The translations under genes were made by a program, and so were the position numbers. This document shows, one piece after another, positions 44,913 to 54,041 of a stretch of 64,000 nucleotides of DNA (positions are counted from its first letter, which is position 1; each line of letters starts with the position of its first letter). The notes under the pieces were generated by a model. It saw only the letters and a list, made by a program, of their open reading frames with translations, did no database searches and was not told the DNA's origin. This DNA comes from Metaclostridioides mangenotii (GTDB taxonomy: Bacteria > Bacillota > Clostridia > Peptostreptococcales > Peptostreptococcaceae). The stretch covers positions 644,047 through 708,046 of the forward strand of contig NZ_JAHLOF010000001.1 in the NCBI RefSeq assembly GCF_018917235.1, read 5' to 3'.

Positions 44913-45911
44913 TTATAGTAATCTAACTCCAGATGCCTTACATTCATCTATCATTTCCTGTGGCCATATCCCGACTTGAACCTCACCAATATGAGCCTTT
45001 CTTAAAAAGAACATACAAATTCTAGACTGTCCTATACCTCCACCAACTGTGTACGGTAGTTCGCTATTAAGAAGCATCTTGTGATAATCGAGTTCTTTTC
45101 TATCTTGACACCCAGTTACATTTAACTGTTTTTCTAGTGTATCTTCGTCAACTCTTATCCCCATTGATGATAACTCTAATACTTCGTCTAAAATAGGATT
45201 GTAGAATAATATATCACCATTTAACTCCCAATCATCATAATCCGGACTCCTTCCATCATGTTTTTCACCTGATGTTAATGTAACTCCGATCTGCATCAAG
45301 AATACAGCCTTCTTCTCTTTTACTATTGCATTTTCTCTTTCTTTTGAATCTAGATCCGGATACATATCTAGTAGCTCTTGAGATGTCATAAAGTAAATTT
45401 CATCAGGTAGTATACGTTCAATATCGTATAAATCGCATACAAACTCTTCTGTATTTTTAAATACTTTGTAAATTCTGTTCACTGTATTTTTTAATGTATC
45501 TAAATTTCTACTTTCTTTATCTATTACAAATTCCCAGTCCCATTGATCTACATATAGAGAATGTATATTATCTAATTCTTCATTTTTTCTTATGGCATTC
45601 ATATCAGTATATATACCGCTATCAACTGGAAAACCGTATTTCTTGAGAGCAAGTCTCTTCCACTTTGCAAGAGATTGTACTATTTCAGCATTTCTTCCCA
45701 TAAAAGGTATATCAAAATTCACTGCTTTTTCTCCGTTAAGATTATCGTTAGCCCCAGTCTCTGGCAGAACAAACAAAGGTGATGATACTCTTGTTAAGTT
45801 TAATTCTTTACTTATATTAGATTCAAAAAAGTCCTTTAACTCTTTTATTGCTATCTGAGTTTCTAAAGTTCCTAAGTTACTTTTATAACCTTTTGGTATT
45901 ATTTTTTTCAT
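44913..45911 (-). CDS. asnA: Aspartate--ammonia ligase AsnA
   Basis: 332 residues, the class II tRNA-synthetase-like asparagine synthetase that uses ammonia and ATP. Characteristic start IIPKGYKSNLGTLETQIAI, the middle DQWDWEF, and the C-terminal GGGIGQSRICMFFLRKAHIGEVQVGIWP. Expressed from a T-box leader, so it is made when charged tRNA-Asn is low. Confidence 0.98.
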   Translation of the reverse strand: MKKIIPKGYKSNLGTLETQIAIKELKDFFESNISKELNLTRVSSPLFVLPETGANDNLNGEKAVNFDIPFMGRNAEIVQSLAKWKRLALKKYGFPVDSGIYTDMNAIRKNEELDNIHSLYVDQWDWEFVIDKESRNLDTLKNTVNRIYKVFKNTEEFVCDLYDIERILPDEIYFMTSQELLDMYPDLDSKERENAIVKEKKAVFLMQIGVTLTSGEKHDGRSPDYDDWELNGDILFYNPILDEVLELSSMGIRVDEDTLEKQLNVTGCQDRKELDYHKMLLNSELPYTVGGGIGQSRICMFFLRKAHIGEVQVGIWPQEMIDECKASGVRLL

Positions 45912-45960
45912 GTATCTGCACTCCTTTTCTCGTTATAATTTTATATCTTAGAAGTTCCCA

Positions 45961-46252
45961 ATAAAAAAAGCCCTTCATCCCTACAAAGGGACGAAAGGCT
46001 ACTCTTCCGCGGTACCACCCGAATTAGTTTATAAATAAACTCTCTTTCATGCACAGAATTACTCGATGCACTCCAATCTTATAACGGTTTGGTTCCGTCT
46101 AAGCCTACTAACAAGATGCTTTCGGTTAGAAACTCCGGGATGTTCTTCAATACAGATATTGTTATTGGTCTTTCACCGTCACCAACTCGCTAAAACGCAG
46201 CTCTATATTTACTCTTCCCTTCAATGTCTTTATCAGGTCTAATTAATTCTTA
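45961..46252 (-). promoter_or_regulatory. T-box leader of asnA
   Basis: Minus strand order: stem I region with GCGAGTTGGTGACGGTGAAAGACC, a candidate specifier AAC (46142-46144, an Asn codon) in GAAGAACATCC, then the T-box core GGGTGGTACCGCG (46008-46020 region) and a terminator AGCCTTTCGTCCCT/AGGGATGAAGGGCT followed by TTTTTTT (45961-45998). The specifier agrees with the asnA gene downstream. Uncharged tRNA-Asn would stabilise the antiterminator. Confidence 0.95.
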
Positions 46253-46258
46253 TTGACT

Positions 46259-46287
46259 ATAATAAGATATTAATTATCTTTTGTCAA
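46259..46287 (-). promoter_or_regulatory. Promoter of the asnA T-box transcript
   Basis: Minus strand TTGACA (46282-46287), 17-bp spacer, TATTAT (46259-46264). Confidence 0.85.
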
Positions 46288-46337
46288 TACATTTTATTTT
46301 GAATTTTATAAATATTGATTTAAACATATTAAATAAT

Positions 46338-47534
46338 TTATTTATTTAATGAATCTAATGCTTTTTTTATTCGCTCTAAGCATTCCTTAAGAATCGATCT
46401 TGGACAAGCAGCATTAATTCTCTCAAATCCAATTCCCTCTTTGCCAAAAATATATCCCTCATCTAATAGAACATTAGCTTTTTTAAACATTAAGTCTTCG
46501 AGATCAATTTCATTTAATCCAAATGCATTTAAATCAATCCATACCAAATAAGTTCCCTCAGGATATATTAACTTGGCTTTTGGAATATTGTTTAGCAAAA
46601 ATTCTTTAATAAATTCAACATTTTTATCTAAATAATTATTTAGTTCGTCAAGCCAATCTTCACTTTCATTATATGCAGCAATAGCAGAAACTATTGCAAA
46701 AGGATTAGGAGAGCTTACTCCTCCAGTTGCAACTATTTCATGCTTATATCTCTTTCTGAGCTCAGCGTTGTTTATTATTATATTTGATAATTGCATTCCT
46801 GCTAAATTAAAAGATTTGCTTGGTGCTACGCAAGTCACAATTTTATCCTTATAATCGCTGCAAAGTAATTGTAGTGGTGTATGCTTTACTCCCTTTCTAA
46901 TAAGATCTGAATGTATCTCATCAGCCACTATCCAAACATCATGTTTTTTACAAATCTCTACAACCCTTTTTAGTTCTTCTTCACTCCAAACCCTACCAAC
47001 TGGATTATGAGGACTGCACAATATTAAAACTTTATTGTTTGGGTCTGAAGCTTTTTTGTCTAAATCCTCGTAATCCATTTTATATGTACCGTCCTCGTAA
47101 ATTAAAGAATTATTAATGACCTTTCTATCGTTATTCTCAATTTTATTAGTAAAAGGATAATAAACAGGTTTTTGTATGATAACACCTTCTGAAGGTTTTG
47201 TGAGAACTCTAACAAGCAAAGCTATCGCTGGAACAACACCTGGACTAAAAACAACACATTTTCTATCAATATCCCAATCAAATCTTCTCTTGTACCAATT
47301 ACAAAATGCATCAAAATACTTGTCTGAATTATTCGAGCTGTATCCGAAAATCTTGTGGTCAACTCTGTGATGTAGTGCTTTTATAATCGGATCTGCACAT
47401 TCAAAATCCATATCTGCTATCCAAAGAGGAAGACCATCTTTTTGTGCCTTAGGTGAGCAATTAGTCCTAAAATCCCACTTAACCGAATCTGTATCTATTC
47501 TATCTACTATTTTATCAAAATTATACTTACTCAT
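46338..47534 (-). CDS. patB: MalY/PatB-type aminotransferase (C-S lyase)
   Basis: 398 residues, class I/II PLP enzyme of the MalY/PatB group. Group start NFDKIVDRIDTDSVKWD, LPLWIADMDFE near 36, CSPHNPVGRVW near 172, and the PLP Lys in VAPSKSFNLAGMQLS near 233. These enzymes cleave cystathionine or other Cys conjugates to a thiol, pyruvate and ammonia; some act as regulators. Single gene with GGAGG site. Exact substrate unknown. Confidence 0.92.
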   Translation of the reverse strand: MSKYNFDKIVDRIDTDSVKWDFRTNCSPKAQKDGLPLWIADMDFECADPIIKALHHRVDHKIFGYSSNNSDKYFDAFCNWYKRRFDWDIDRKCVVFSPGVVPAIALLVRVLTKPSEGVIIQKPVYYPFTNKIENNDRKVINNSLIYEDGTYKMDYEDLDKKASDPNNKVLILCSPHNPVGRVWSEEELKRVVEICKKHDVWIVADEIHSDLIRKGVKHTPLQLLCSDYKDKIVTCVAPSKSFNLAGMQLSNIIINNAELRKRYKHEIVATGGVSSPNPFAIVSAIAAYNESEDWLDELNNYLDKNVEFIKEFLLNNIPKAKLIYPEGTYLVWIDLNAFGLNEIDLEDLMFKKANVLLDEGYIFGKEGIGFERINAACPRSILKECLERIKKALDSLNK

Positions 47535-47765
47535 GATAATACCTCCAATATACGTTTTATATATAATTATAATATAAGATTTTAAATATAGATTTTAAAT
47601 CTTTATTTTTATAGTAAACATTCTAAATGAAAGTGCGCAAAGCCGTAGATACCAAACTAATTATAAAAAAATCAGGTAATTTACAACACCTGAGTAAACA
47701 ATTATTTTGCTTTTATAAAATCCATATATACAAAGTAGTTTTCCTTTATCACCCCAAGGAATTGA

Positions 47766-47858
47766 CCAACCAAACATATAAATGCTCAGTTATGCGAAAA
47801 TCAAAATCGTACCGATAATTTTGTCATAGCTTAACTGTTTAATCTATATGTTTGGTGG
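47766..47858. other. Structured nested hairpin, possible ncRNA or mobile-element relic
   Basis: Three nested helices: CCAAACATATA (47770-47780) with TATATGTTTGG (47845-47855), CAGTTA (47787-47792) with TAACTG (47832-47837), and CAAAAT (47802-47807) with ATTTTG (47818-47823). Just upstream on the plus strand are two smaller hairpins, CAGGT/ACCTG and TTCCTT/AAGGAA. No T-run follows on either strand, so it is not a simple terminator. The 47535-47869 gap has no supported gene. Confidence 0.5.
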
Positions 47859-47869
47859 AAACGATGCCT

Positions 47870-49057
47870 TTAATATATTATTGGATCTAGTCCCATAAGT
47901 TGATAATTATAAATCGTATCACTATAATCTTCAAATTTTGTGCCAACTCCGAATTTAGTCTCGGCATAAGCCTCTAAATACTCTTCATTACAAACATCTT
48001 CTTGAGTTAGATCCTCAGTAACCATTTCTGCTGCAAGTTGTGTGGCAAACATAGGTAAGAAAACATCATAAGGCATTATATAACCGCCAAGTCTACTAGA
48101 AAGACCATATTTTTTTGCCCCTTCACTTATTTTATCATTTAACTTCTCGTAGTTTTGCTCATCTTTTTTAGCAACCTTAAATCCCATCACTTCTGGATAG
48201 CTCTTTGTAGGATCTGGTGTACTTTGTTCAGCCACTATGTATTTTAAATCTTTTGCTTTGTTTAAAATAACGGTATCTAAATCTTCATTTGCACCAAAAA
48301 TATTTATATCTTTGCCATATTTTTTAACTTGGCTTTCTATATTTTTTTCTAAAGAATTTTTCATTGTTTTCTTTTCTTGTTCACCGGAATAATTTGGAAT
48401 TCCTATTTCAACAAAACCAATTTGTTCATTTTTACATGCAACTTTAATTTGTTCTTTTCTCTCAAGTATTTTTTTATCAGTTAAATCATCTGGTGTTGAA
48501 TAATGAACAAATGTCCTAGCTCCTAACTTTTTAGCTAACTTGACCATTGAAATAGCCCTTTGTTTTGGGTTTATTCCAAGATTTACGTCTACAAACTCAC
48601 TTAAATCATTTACACTTTCTCCCATAGGAGCTGATATTGTTAAAACTTCTGGTCTTTTTTCTTTTACACTCTTTAGAGCAGGTAAAAGACCTGGCTTATC
48701 TGTAGCGACTACAAATGCTTGTACTGTTTTATCTTTAGTATAATCTTTAATTTTCTTTTCAACTTGAGATGGATTTTTATCAAAATTCTTTGGAAGAACT
48801 TCGTGAATTATCTCTTGTTTTGGCTTCTTCTTACCTTTTTCATCTTCACTATCTTTATTTTTCTCTTTAAACTCTTTTACTACTGTATTTACAGCATTGT
48901 ATTGATCTTTATTTTCATTTTTACTTTCTGTAAATACTATTACTTTAAAGTCCCTTATTACTTCTTTTTTATCTTTATTCTTTGTCAATATACTACATCC
49001 TGATGACATGACTACTAATGTCATTGCCATCAACAATGCCGTAACTTTTTTAAACAT
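47870..49057 (-). CDS. DUF3798 lipoprotein
   Basis: 395 residues from the ATG after CAGGAGG; an in-frame start at 49084 would code through that site. Signal with lipobox SSGC near residue 20. The mature part looks like a periplasmic-binding-protein/BMP fold with repeated Rossmann segments (RDFKVIVFTES, VQAFVVATDKPG, VLTISAPMGESV, ARTFVHYSTPD, INIFGANEDLD), which matches the DUF3798 family. Probably an extracytoplasmic ligand-binding sensor or solute receptor; no transporter is adjacent. Ligand unknown. Confidence 0.82.
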   Translation of the reverse strand: MFKKVTALLMAMTLVVMSSGCSILTKNKDKKEVIRDFKVIVFTESKNENKDQYNAVNTVVKEFKEKNKDSEDEKGKKKPKQEIIHEVLPKNFDKNPSQVEKKIKDYTKDKTVQAFVVATDKPGLLPALKSVKEKRPEVLTISAPMGESVNDLSEFVDVNLGINPKQRAISMVKLAKKLGARTFVHYSTPDDLTDKKILERKEQIKVACKNEQIGFVEIGIPNYSGEQEKKTMKNSLEKNIESQVKKYGKDINIFGANEDLDTVILNKAKDLKYIVAEQSTPDPTKSYPEVMGFKVAKKDEQNYEKLNDKISEGAKKYGLSSRLGGYIMPYDVFLPMFATQLAAEMVTEDLTQEDVCNEEYLEAYAETKFGVGTKFEDYSDTIYNYQLMGLDPIIY

Positions 49058-49213
49058 ATTTATAAAGCCTCCTGATTGCATCAAATTAATACATAGTTAT
49101 ATTAGTTCATTTAAAACAACTATCATATAATTTTATCATATTTTATATTAAATTTATATAGAAATGAATAGACTTAATAAGTGTCATGATGATAAAACAT
49201 GCTATTATAATAA

Positions 49214-49258
49214 AAACCCATGAAGTATCAAAATTATTCTTTGAAAACTTCATGGGTT
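49214..49258 (-). terminator. Terminator of brnQ
   Basis: AAACCCATGAAGT arms (49214-49226 with 49246-49258) with TTTTTATTAT on the minus strand, about 75 nt after the brnQ stop. Confidence 0.85.
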
Positions 49259-49333
49259 TATATAGCACTTTACTATTATATAAATTAAATTTTTACAATA
49301 TAAATCAAGTGTCTTTAAATTTAGTGTAATAAA

Positions 49334-50626
49334 TTAACTTTGCACTTTTGGGGAGTTTGTACCGCTTTTTATAAATGCCCCAATTACTCCAAATATTAAC
49401 GCTGGAATAACCCAGTTAAAACCTAAATCTGTAAGCGGAATATTATTTATAAATCCACATGTACCAGTTAAACTATATAGTATATTAAACATACTTGTTG
49501 CTAGTGTTGCATACGCAGCACCTTTAAACGCATTATCATTTTTAATATGAGAACCTGCAAGAGTCATGAGAACTAGCACAAGAAGTACTGGATAAACTAG
49601 TTGAAGTATTGGTACAGAGAATTTAATTATAAAGTCAACTCCAAGATTAGCTATAATTGTACTTGCAATACATATGCCTATTACATACTGCTCATACTTA
49701 ATCTTAGTTATTCCTGCAAAGTAGTTTGATATTGCTGAAGTAAGCCCTATTGAAGTAGTCAAACAAGCAAGGGCAACTATAAGACCAAGGATGGCCTTAC
49801 CTGTATATCCATATAGTAAGTTTGTAATCTCCACTAATAATGAAGCTTGTGGTACATCTGTTCCAAACATTGTAGATACCGTGGAACCTAAATACGCAAG
49901 ACCTCCGTACACAAGGCCTAAAAAAATACATGCTACAACCCCAGATTTAATAGTCATACTAATTTTTTCTTTTTCATCTGTATACCCTTTATGTGCTAAA
50001 GAAAGCAACATAATCGTGGCCATAGAAGCAGCACCAAGTGCATCCATTGTTTGATACCCTTGTGTAAATCCTTCGGCAAATAAATTTCTATCTATCAACT
50101 GTCCTGGATTTGGGTCTGCTATTGGAGTTATAATACCTTTAATTATCAATACAAATAATACTAACAACAAAGCTGGTGTTAAAAACTTACCTATTATATC
50201 TATTACTTTTGATCCTTTTATTGTTAATACAAGTGTTAGTGTAAAGAAAATCACCGAGCTGATTATTCTAGCTACACTTCCGAAGTCCCCAATTATAGGC
50301 ATTACTCCCATCTCATAGGTAGTTGCTGCTGTTCTTGGTATAACAAGTAATGCGAGGCATGAAAGAGCTGCGATACTAATTATTCTTGCCAATGTTTTGC
50401 CTGATCTCGATAGTATATCATCGAGACTTCCCGAACATTTTGCCGAAGCAATTATAACCAAAAGCGCTATACCAGCATCAGCCAACACAAATGCAAATAT
50501 TGACAATAGCCAATTCTGTCCAGACACTAAGCCTAAATACGGTGGAAACAATAAATTACCGGCTCCAAAGAACATTGAAAAAAGCGCAAATCCCACGATT
50601 ATAATGTCTTTCATCTGTTTACTCAT
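49334..50626 (-). CDS. brnQ: Branched-chain amino acid:cation symporter BrnQ
   Basis: 430 residues with about twelve membrane helices. LIVCS-family landmarks: FALFSMFFGAGNLLFPPYLG at the N-terminus, ALSCLALLVIPRTAATTYEMG near 90, and QGYQTMDALGAASM near 190. Takes up Leu, Ile and Val with Na+ or H+. The promoter carries CodY-like sequence and a dyad in its spacer, fitting the classic CodY control of brnQ in Firmicutes. Confidence 0.96.
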   Translation of the reverse strand: MSKQMKDIIIVGFALFSMFFGAGNLLFPPYLGLVSGQNWLLSIFAFVLADAGIALLVIIASAKCSGSLDDILSRSGKTLARIISIAALSCLALLVIPRTAATTYEMGVMPIIGDFGSVARIISSVIFFTLTLVLTIKGSKVIDIIGKFLTPALLLVLFVLIIKGIITPIADPNPGQLIDRNLFAEGFTQGYQTMDALGAASMATIMLLSLAHKGYTDEKEKISMTIKSGVVACIFLGLVYGGLAYLGSTVSTMFGTDVPQASLLVEITNLLYGYTGKAILGLIVALACLTTSIGLTSAISNYFAGITKIKYEQYVIGICIASTIIANLGVDFIIKFSVPILQLVYPVLLVLVLMTLAGSHIKNDNAFKGAAYATLATSMFNILYSLTGTCGFINNIPLTDLGFNWVIPALIFGVIGAFIKSGTNSPKVQS

Positions 50627-50672
50627 AAGCCAACCTCCGATCCCAAATTTTATTTTTTAATCCCAGAAATAA

Positions 50673-50734
50673 ATTATAATACAATTTGCAGAATTGTGTC
50701 AATATTTTAGATTTCATTAAATTTTCAGTCAAAT
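50673..50734 (-). promoter_or_regulatory. brnQ promoter with dyad operator and CodY-like box
   Basis: Minus strand TTGACA (50697-50702), 18-bp spacer, TATAAT (50673-50678). The spacer contains ACAATT-N5-AATTGT. Upstream, AATTTTCAGTCAAAT (50720-50734) matches the CodY consensus at 12 of 15 positions. Confidence 0.7.
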
Positions 50735-50739
50735 ATATT

Positions 50740-51384
50740 TTATTTAATTTTAATTCCCATAAGTTTAGTAAAATCTAAAGCTTGAGCAACACTGCATTTA
50801 ACACCTCTTATATCTTCAATACGAACTTCCATGTCTTCTGCATTGCTAGATGATAAATCCAAATTTTTTAGTTTTGTTCCTGTAAAAATAGCTCTATTTA
50901 ATTCTACTTGATCTAAAGCAAATTTTTCATTTTTTACCTCTTGAAATATAGCTTCAGAAAAATCTGATTGAATTAAATTCAATCCACTGAATTTTGAATA
51001 TGAAAAATTAGAAAATCTAGCCATAGAATTTTCAAATACTACATTTTTAAAAAAAGAATCATCAAATCTAGTTCCTAAAAGCTTGCAATTTTTAAACTCA
51101 ACTCTATATATACTACTGTCGCTAAATATACAGTTAGAAAAATCACAGTTTTCAAATACTACATCTAAAAGATCTAATTTTTTTAAATCGCAATCAATAA
51201 ATACAACATTTTTAAATATACAGGAGTCAAAACTTAACTTTAAATTATCTAATCCTTCTATAATCTTATCCTCAACCAAACTACATTCTATTTTATTGTC
51301 TATAACTAATTGGTCGTAAATGTTCTCAATCTCAGTAAGTACCTCAGATATTTTTGGCTTATCTATATTTATTAATTTGACCAC
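50740..51384 (-). CDS. Pentapeptide-repeat protein
   Basis: 214 residues from a GTG start with AGGAGGG upstream. About 17 A(D/N)LXX-type units between residues 45 and 170, for example FKNVVF, DCDLKK, FENCDFSNCIF, FSNFSYSKF, with Phe or Leu at the inward position, building a right-handed quadrilateral helix. The C-terminus VAQALDFTKLMGIKIK is the QALxxAxLLGI tail of the YjbI/Qnr-like group. Some such proteins mimic DNA and bind gyrase; no experimental basis here. Single gene. Confidence 0.9.
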   Translation of the reverse strand: MVKLINIDKPKISEVLTEIENIYDQLVIDNKIECSLVEDKIIEGLDNLKLSFDSCIFKNVVFIDCDLKKLDLLDVVFENCDFSNCIFSDSSIYRVEFKNCKLLGTRFDDSFFKNVVFENSMARFSNFSYSKFSGLNLIQSDFSEAIFQEVKNEKFALDQVELNRAIFTGTKLKNLDLSSSNAEDMEVRIEDIRGVKCSVAQALDFTKLMGIKIK

Positions 51385-51509
51385 TTAAATATCCCTCCTA
51401 ATTTTTAAAACTATTAATATAATACTTGAAAAATGAGCAAAATACTATAATAAAAAGATTTTTATATGTCTAAAATCAATATAACAAATAATTTATCAAA
51501 AGTTTAATA

Positions 51510-51542
51510 AATATTCGATTTCTACTCTAAAATCCGAATATT
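51510..51542. promoter_or_regulatory. Paired PurR-type operator (PurBoxes)
   Basis: AATATTCG (51510-51517) and CGAATATT (51535-51542) are inverted with 17 nt between them, the geometry of B. subtilis PurR operators (CCGAACAWT half sites). A third ACGAATATT lies at 51586-51594. They sit upstream of the permease promoter. Confidence 0.5.
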
Positions 51543-51607
51543 ATTTTATATATAATCTTAATTTAGGCTTTCAAGAGTTTTAAACACGAATATTATCTGT
51601 TTTTTTG

Positions 51608-51636
51608 TTGCAAATAATCTCATTTTGGTTTATAAT
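51608..51636 (+). promoter_or_regulatory. SigA promoter of the NCS2 permease gene
   Basis: TTGCAA (51608-51613), 17-bp spacer, TATAAT (51631-51636). Confidence 0.85.
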
Positions 51637-51684
51637 ACAAAATATAAAGAAAAAGATTTTTATTAAATGGAGGTATATGAAATA

Positions 51685-53007
51685 ATGACAAATAATAATA
51701 ATGGTCAGTTTTCAGTTTTTTTGGACAACCACTTTAAAATAAGCCAACGTGGATCGAGTGTTAAAACTGAAGTAATTGCCGGAATAACAACGTTTTTAAC
51801 AATGGCGTATATAGTTTTCGTAAATCCAGCAATACTATCGACTACAGGAATGGACAAAGCAGCACTTATAACAGTTACTATATTAGCATCGGCAATAGGT
51901 ACATTACTTATGGCATTAGTATCAAACGCTCCATTCGCATTAGCCCCTGGTATGGGTCTAAATGCATTTTTTACTTATTCATTGGTACTAGGAGCAGGTA
52001 TTCCTTGGGAAACAGCTTTAGGAGTTGTATTTTTATCTGGATGTGTTTTCTTGGTGCTAGCTGTTACAGGACTTAGAAAAGCAATAGCGGATGCAATTCC
52101 AAAAGATTTGGCACAGGCAGCAGCTGCTGGTATCGGACTTTTTATATCTTTTGTAGGTCTTCAAAATATGGGCTTAATAGCAGGTAATGAATCAACACTT
52201 GTAGCGATGGGGAAATTTACTCCTACAGTTCTGATTTCAGTATTTGGACTTGCCCTTATGGCTATATTAGAATATAAAAAAGTTACAGGTAGTATCCTTA
52301 TAAGTATAATCGTTACTACTATTATATCAATGATATTAGGATTTACAGAACTTCCAAATGCTATAGTTTCACTTCCACCAAGTATAGCACCGATTTCATT
52401 TAAATTAGATATTATGTCTGCCCTTAAATTTTCATTAATTGGGCCAATTTTCTCTTTTATGTTTATCGATTTATTCGACTCATTATCTCTATTAATTACA
52501 TGTTGTAAAAAAATGGGACTTGAAGATAAAGAAGGAAATATAGAAGGATTAAATAAAATGCTTTATGCTGATGTATCAGCGACTATAATAGGATCAGTTT
52601 TAGGTACAAGTACAGTTACTACATACGCTGAGTCAGCTTCAGGAATTGCAGCAGGTGCAAGAACTGGACTTGCTTCATTAGTTACAGCATCACTATTTAT
52701 ACTAGCACTGATATTTACTCCAGTTTTAGGAATAGTTCCTACTTATGCAGCTTCACCAGCATTAGTTATGGTAGGTGTTTTTATGTTCCAAAACATTAAG
52801 GATATAGATTTTGCTGATATGAAAATAGCAGTTCCAGGATTCTTAACAATAATTATGATGCCACTTACTTACAGTATTAGTACAGGATTATGTTTCGGAT
52901 TTATATCTTATGTAATTATGCATTTAATAGCAAAAGAAACAAACAAAATAAGCATTACTCTTTGGATAATAGGTATATTGGCAGCAGTAAACTTGATGTT
53001 AGCTTAA
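51685..53007 (+). CDS. NCS2-family purine permease
   Basis: 440 residues from the ATG at 51685 (GGAGG 11 nt upstream); the in-frame ATG at 51667 lies before that site. AzgA/PbuG-type subgroup of NCS2: TEVIAGITTFLTMAYIVFVNPAILS, LAPGMGLNAFFTY near 95, FIDLFDSLSLLI near 270 and STVTTYAESASGIAAGARTGLASL near 315. Imports adenine, hypoxanthine or guanine by proton symport. The PurBox-like operators upstream agree with this. Confidence 0.95.
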   Translation: MTNNNNGQFSVFLDNHFKISQRGSSVKTEVIAGITTFLTMAYIVFVNPAILSTTGMDKAALITVTILASAIGTLLMALVSNAPFALAPGMGLNAFFTYSLVLGAGIPWETALGVVFLSGCVFLVLAVTGLRKAIADAIPKDLAQAAAAGIGLFISFVGLQNMGLIAGNESTLVAMGKFTPTVLISVFGLALMAILEYKKVTGSILISIIVTTIISMILGFTELPNAIVSLPPSIAPISFKLDIMSALKFSLIGPIFSFMFIDLFDSLSLLITCCKKMGLEDKEGNIEGLNKMLYADVSATIIGSVLGTSTVTTYAESASGIAAGARTGLASLVTASLFILALIFTPVLGIVPTYAASPALVMVGVFMFQNIKDIDFADMKIAVPGFLTIIMMPLTYSISTGLCFGFISYVIMHLIAKETNKISITLWIIGILAAVNLMLA

Positions 53008-53092
53008 TCCTAAGATAACATAAATTTTTTTTAATTTTAATTTGATCATTAGTACGAATACAAACTTAAAAGTGTGACAGGATAAGTTTGTT

Positions 53093-53127
53093 AAAGCGGT
53101 GTAGCATTCATTTGCTACACCGCTTTT
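53093..53127 (+). terminator. Terminator of the NCS2 permease gene
   Basis: AAAGCGGTGTAGCA (53093-53106) pairs perfectly with TGCTACACCGCTTT (53113-53126), followed by a short T-rich tail. Confidence 0.88.
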
Positions 53128-53147
53128 AATATTATTTATCATAATAA

Positions 53148-53188
53148 AAATGCCAAGAATATTGTTTTAAAAATATTTCTCGGCATTT
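53148..53188 (-). terminator. Terminator of the ECF/DUF169 operon
   Basis: AAATGCC (53148-53154) and GGCATTT (53182-53188) with an AT-rich inner stem (AATATT/AATATT); TTTTTATTAT follows on the minus strand. Confidence 0.8.
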
Positions 53189-53195
53189 ACAAATA

Positions 53196-54023
53196 TTATT
53201 TAACATCATAAGTAATAAAACTAGCATCCTTATTTTTTTCTTTAAATCTTTTTTCAATCTCCTCTTTCTTATCTACATTATCAGTAGTATTAAGTGTCGC
53301 CAATACACCCTCTACAGTGCTTGTAAATCTTTCAAAAGGCAGTCCTATTGCCATTTCTTCTGATTTCCATTTAGCTAAAAATCTAGTACTCGGACATAGT
53401 GTTGATATGTTCATACGACCTTCTATATAAGGTTCTACAGTTACTTCTGAACAAATACCTTGCATAGCAGCCAAAGTAGAATTTATCCTTTCACCTGTAT
53501 GATATACGTAGCCTTGTTGTAATCTCATAGCTTGATATGGATTCACTATTAATATTACAACATCTGGAGTTATTTCAAAATCCTCTAAAGGGCCAACTGC
53601 TATACCATAGGTTGGGGCTCCAGTTCTATAAAGCCCTTTGACACCCTCTCTAACTCTTCTAGCAGCTGCTTGAGTAGCATATAAGTTGTAAGAAAAATAC
53701 TCAGCTCCTGATTCAATTCTTGGAGTCGATGGCTCTAGAGCTAGTGCTGTTGTACCACCATCACAATTTATATGTTTTAATCTTGCTTTAAATGACATAC
53801 CTCTTGTCGCTTTTTCAACCATGCAACAGTATGCAAGTTGTGAACCAGGCTCTCTCCAATCAATATCATTGTATTCATCTTCAGTAAAAAGAAGCTTTAC
53901 CCCTACAGGTTTTCTTTGCATATATAATATGCAATTTAAATCTTCACAGTAATCCTTTATAAGATCTGTATTAAATTTATCTTGTGGAAATCCATAAGAA
54001 ATAGCTTTGTGCTTTATAGGCAT
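53196..54023 (-). CDS. DUF169-family protein
   Basis: 275 residues. DUF169 features: RKPVGVKLLF near residue 37, AYCCMVEKATRG near 63, CDGGTTALALEP near 87, VVILIVNPYQAMRLQQGYVY near 155 and the Cys-bearing STLCPSTRFL near 210. Soluble, several conserved cysteines. The family occurs in anaerobes and its biochemical role is unknown. It is the last gene of an operon with a complete ECF transporter (18 nt gap), so it may process or sense the transported compound. Confidence 0.8.
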   Translation of the reverse strand: MPIKHKAISYGFPQDKFNTDLIKDYCEDLNCILYMQRKPVGVKLLFTEDEYNDIDWREPGSQLAYCCMVEKATRGMSFKARLKHINCDGGTTALALEPSTPRIESGAEYFSYNLYATQAAARRVREGVKGLYRTGAPTYGIAVGPLEDFEITPDVVILIVNPYQAMRLQQGYVYHTGERINSTLAAMQGICSEVTVEPYIEGRMNISTLCPSTRFLAKWKSEEMAIGLPFERFTSTVEGVLATLNTTDNVDKKEEIEKRFKEKNKDASFITYDVK

Positions 54024-54041
54024 TATTACCCCTCCTCTTAT

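Noticed and set aside
47627..47818. A 63-codon plus-strand frame in the gap before the DUF3798 gene
   Set aside because: No ribosome binding site, no recognisable domain, and it runs through the hairpin array; more likely non-coding.
51385..51684. Purine riboswitch before the NCS2 permease
   Set aside because: No P1-P2-P3 layout or conserved core; only PurBox-like sites and a promoter are present.
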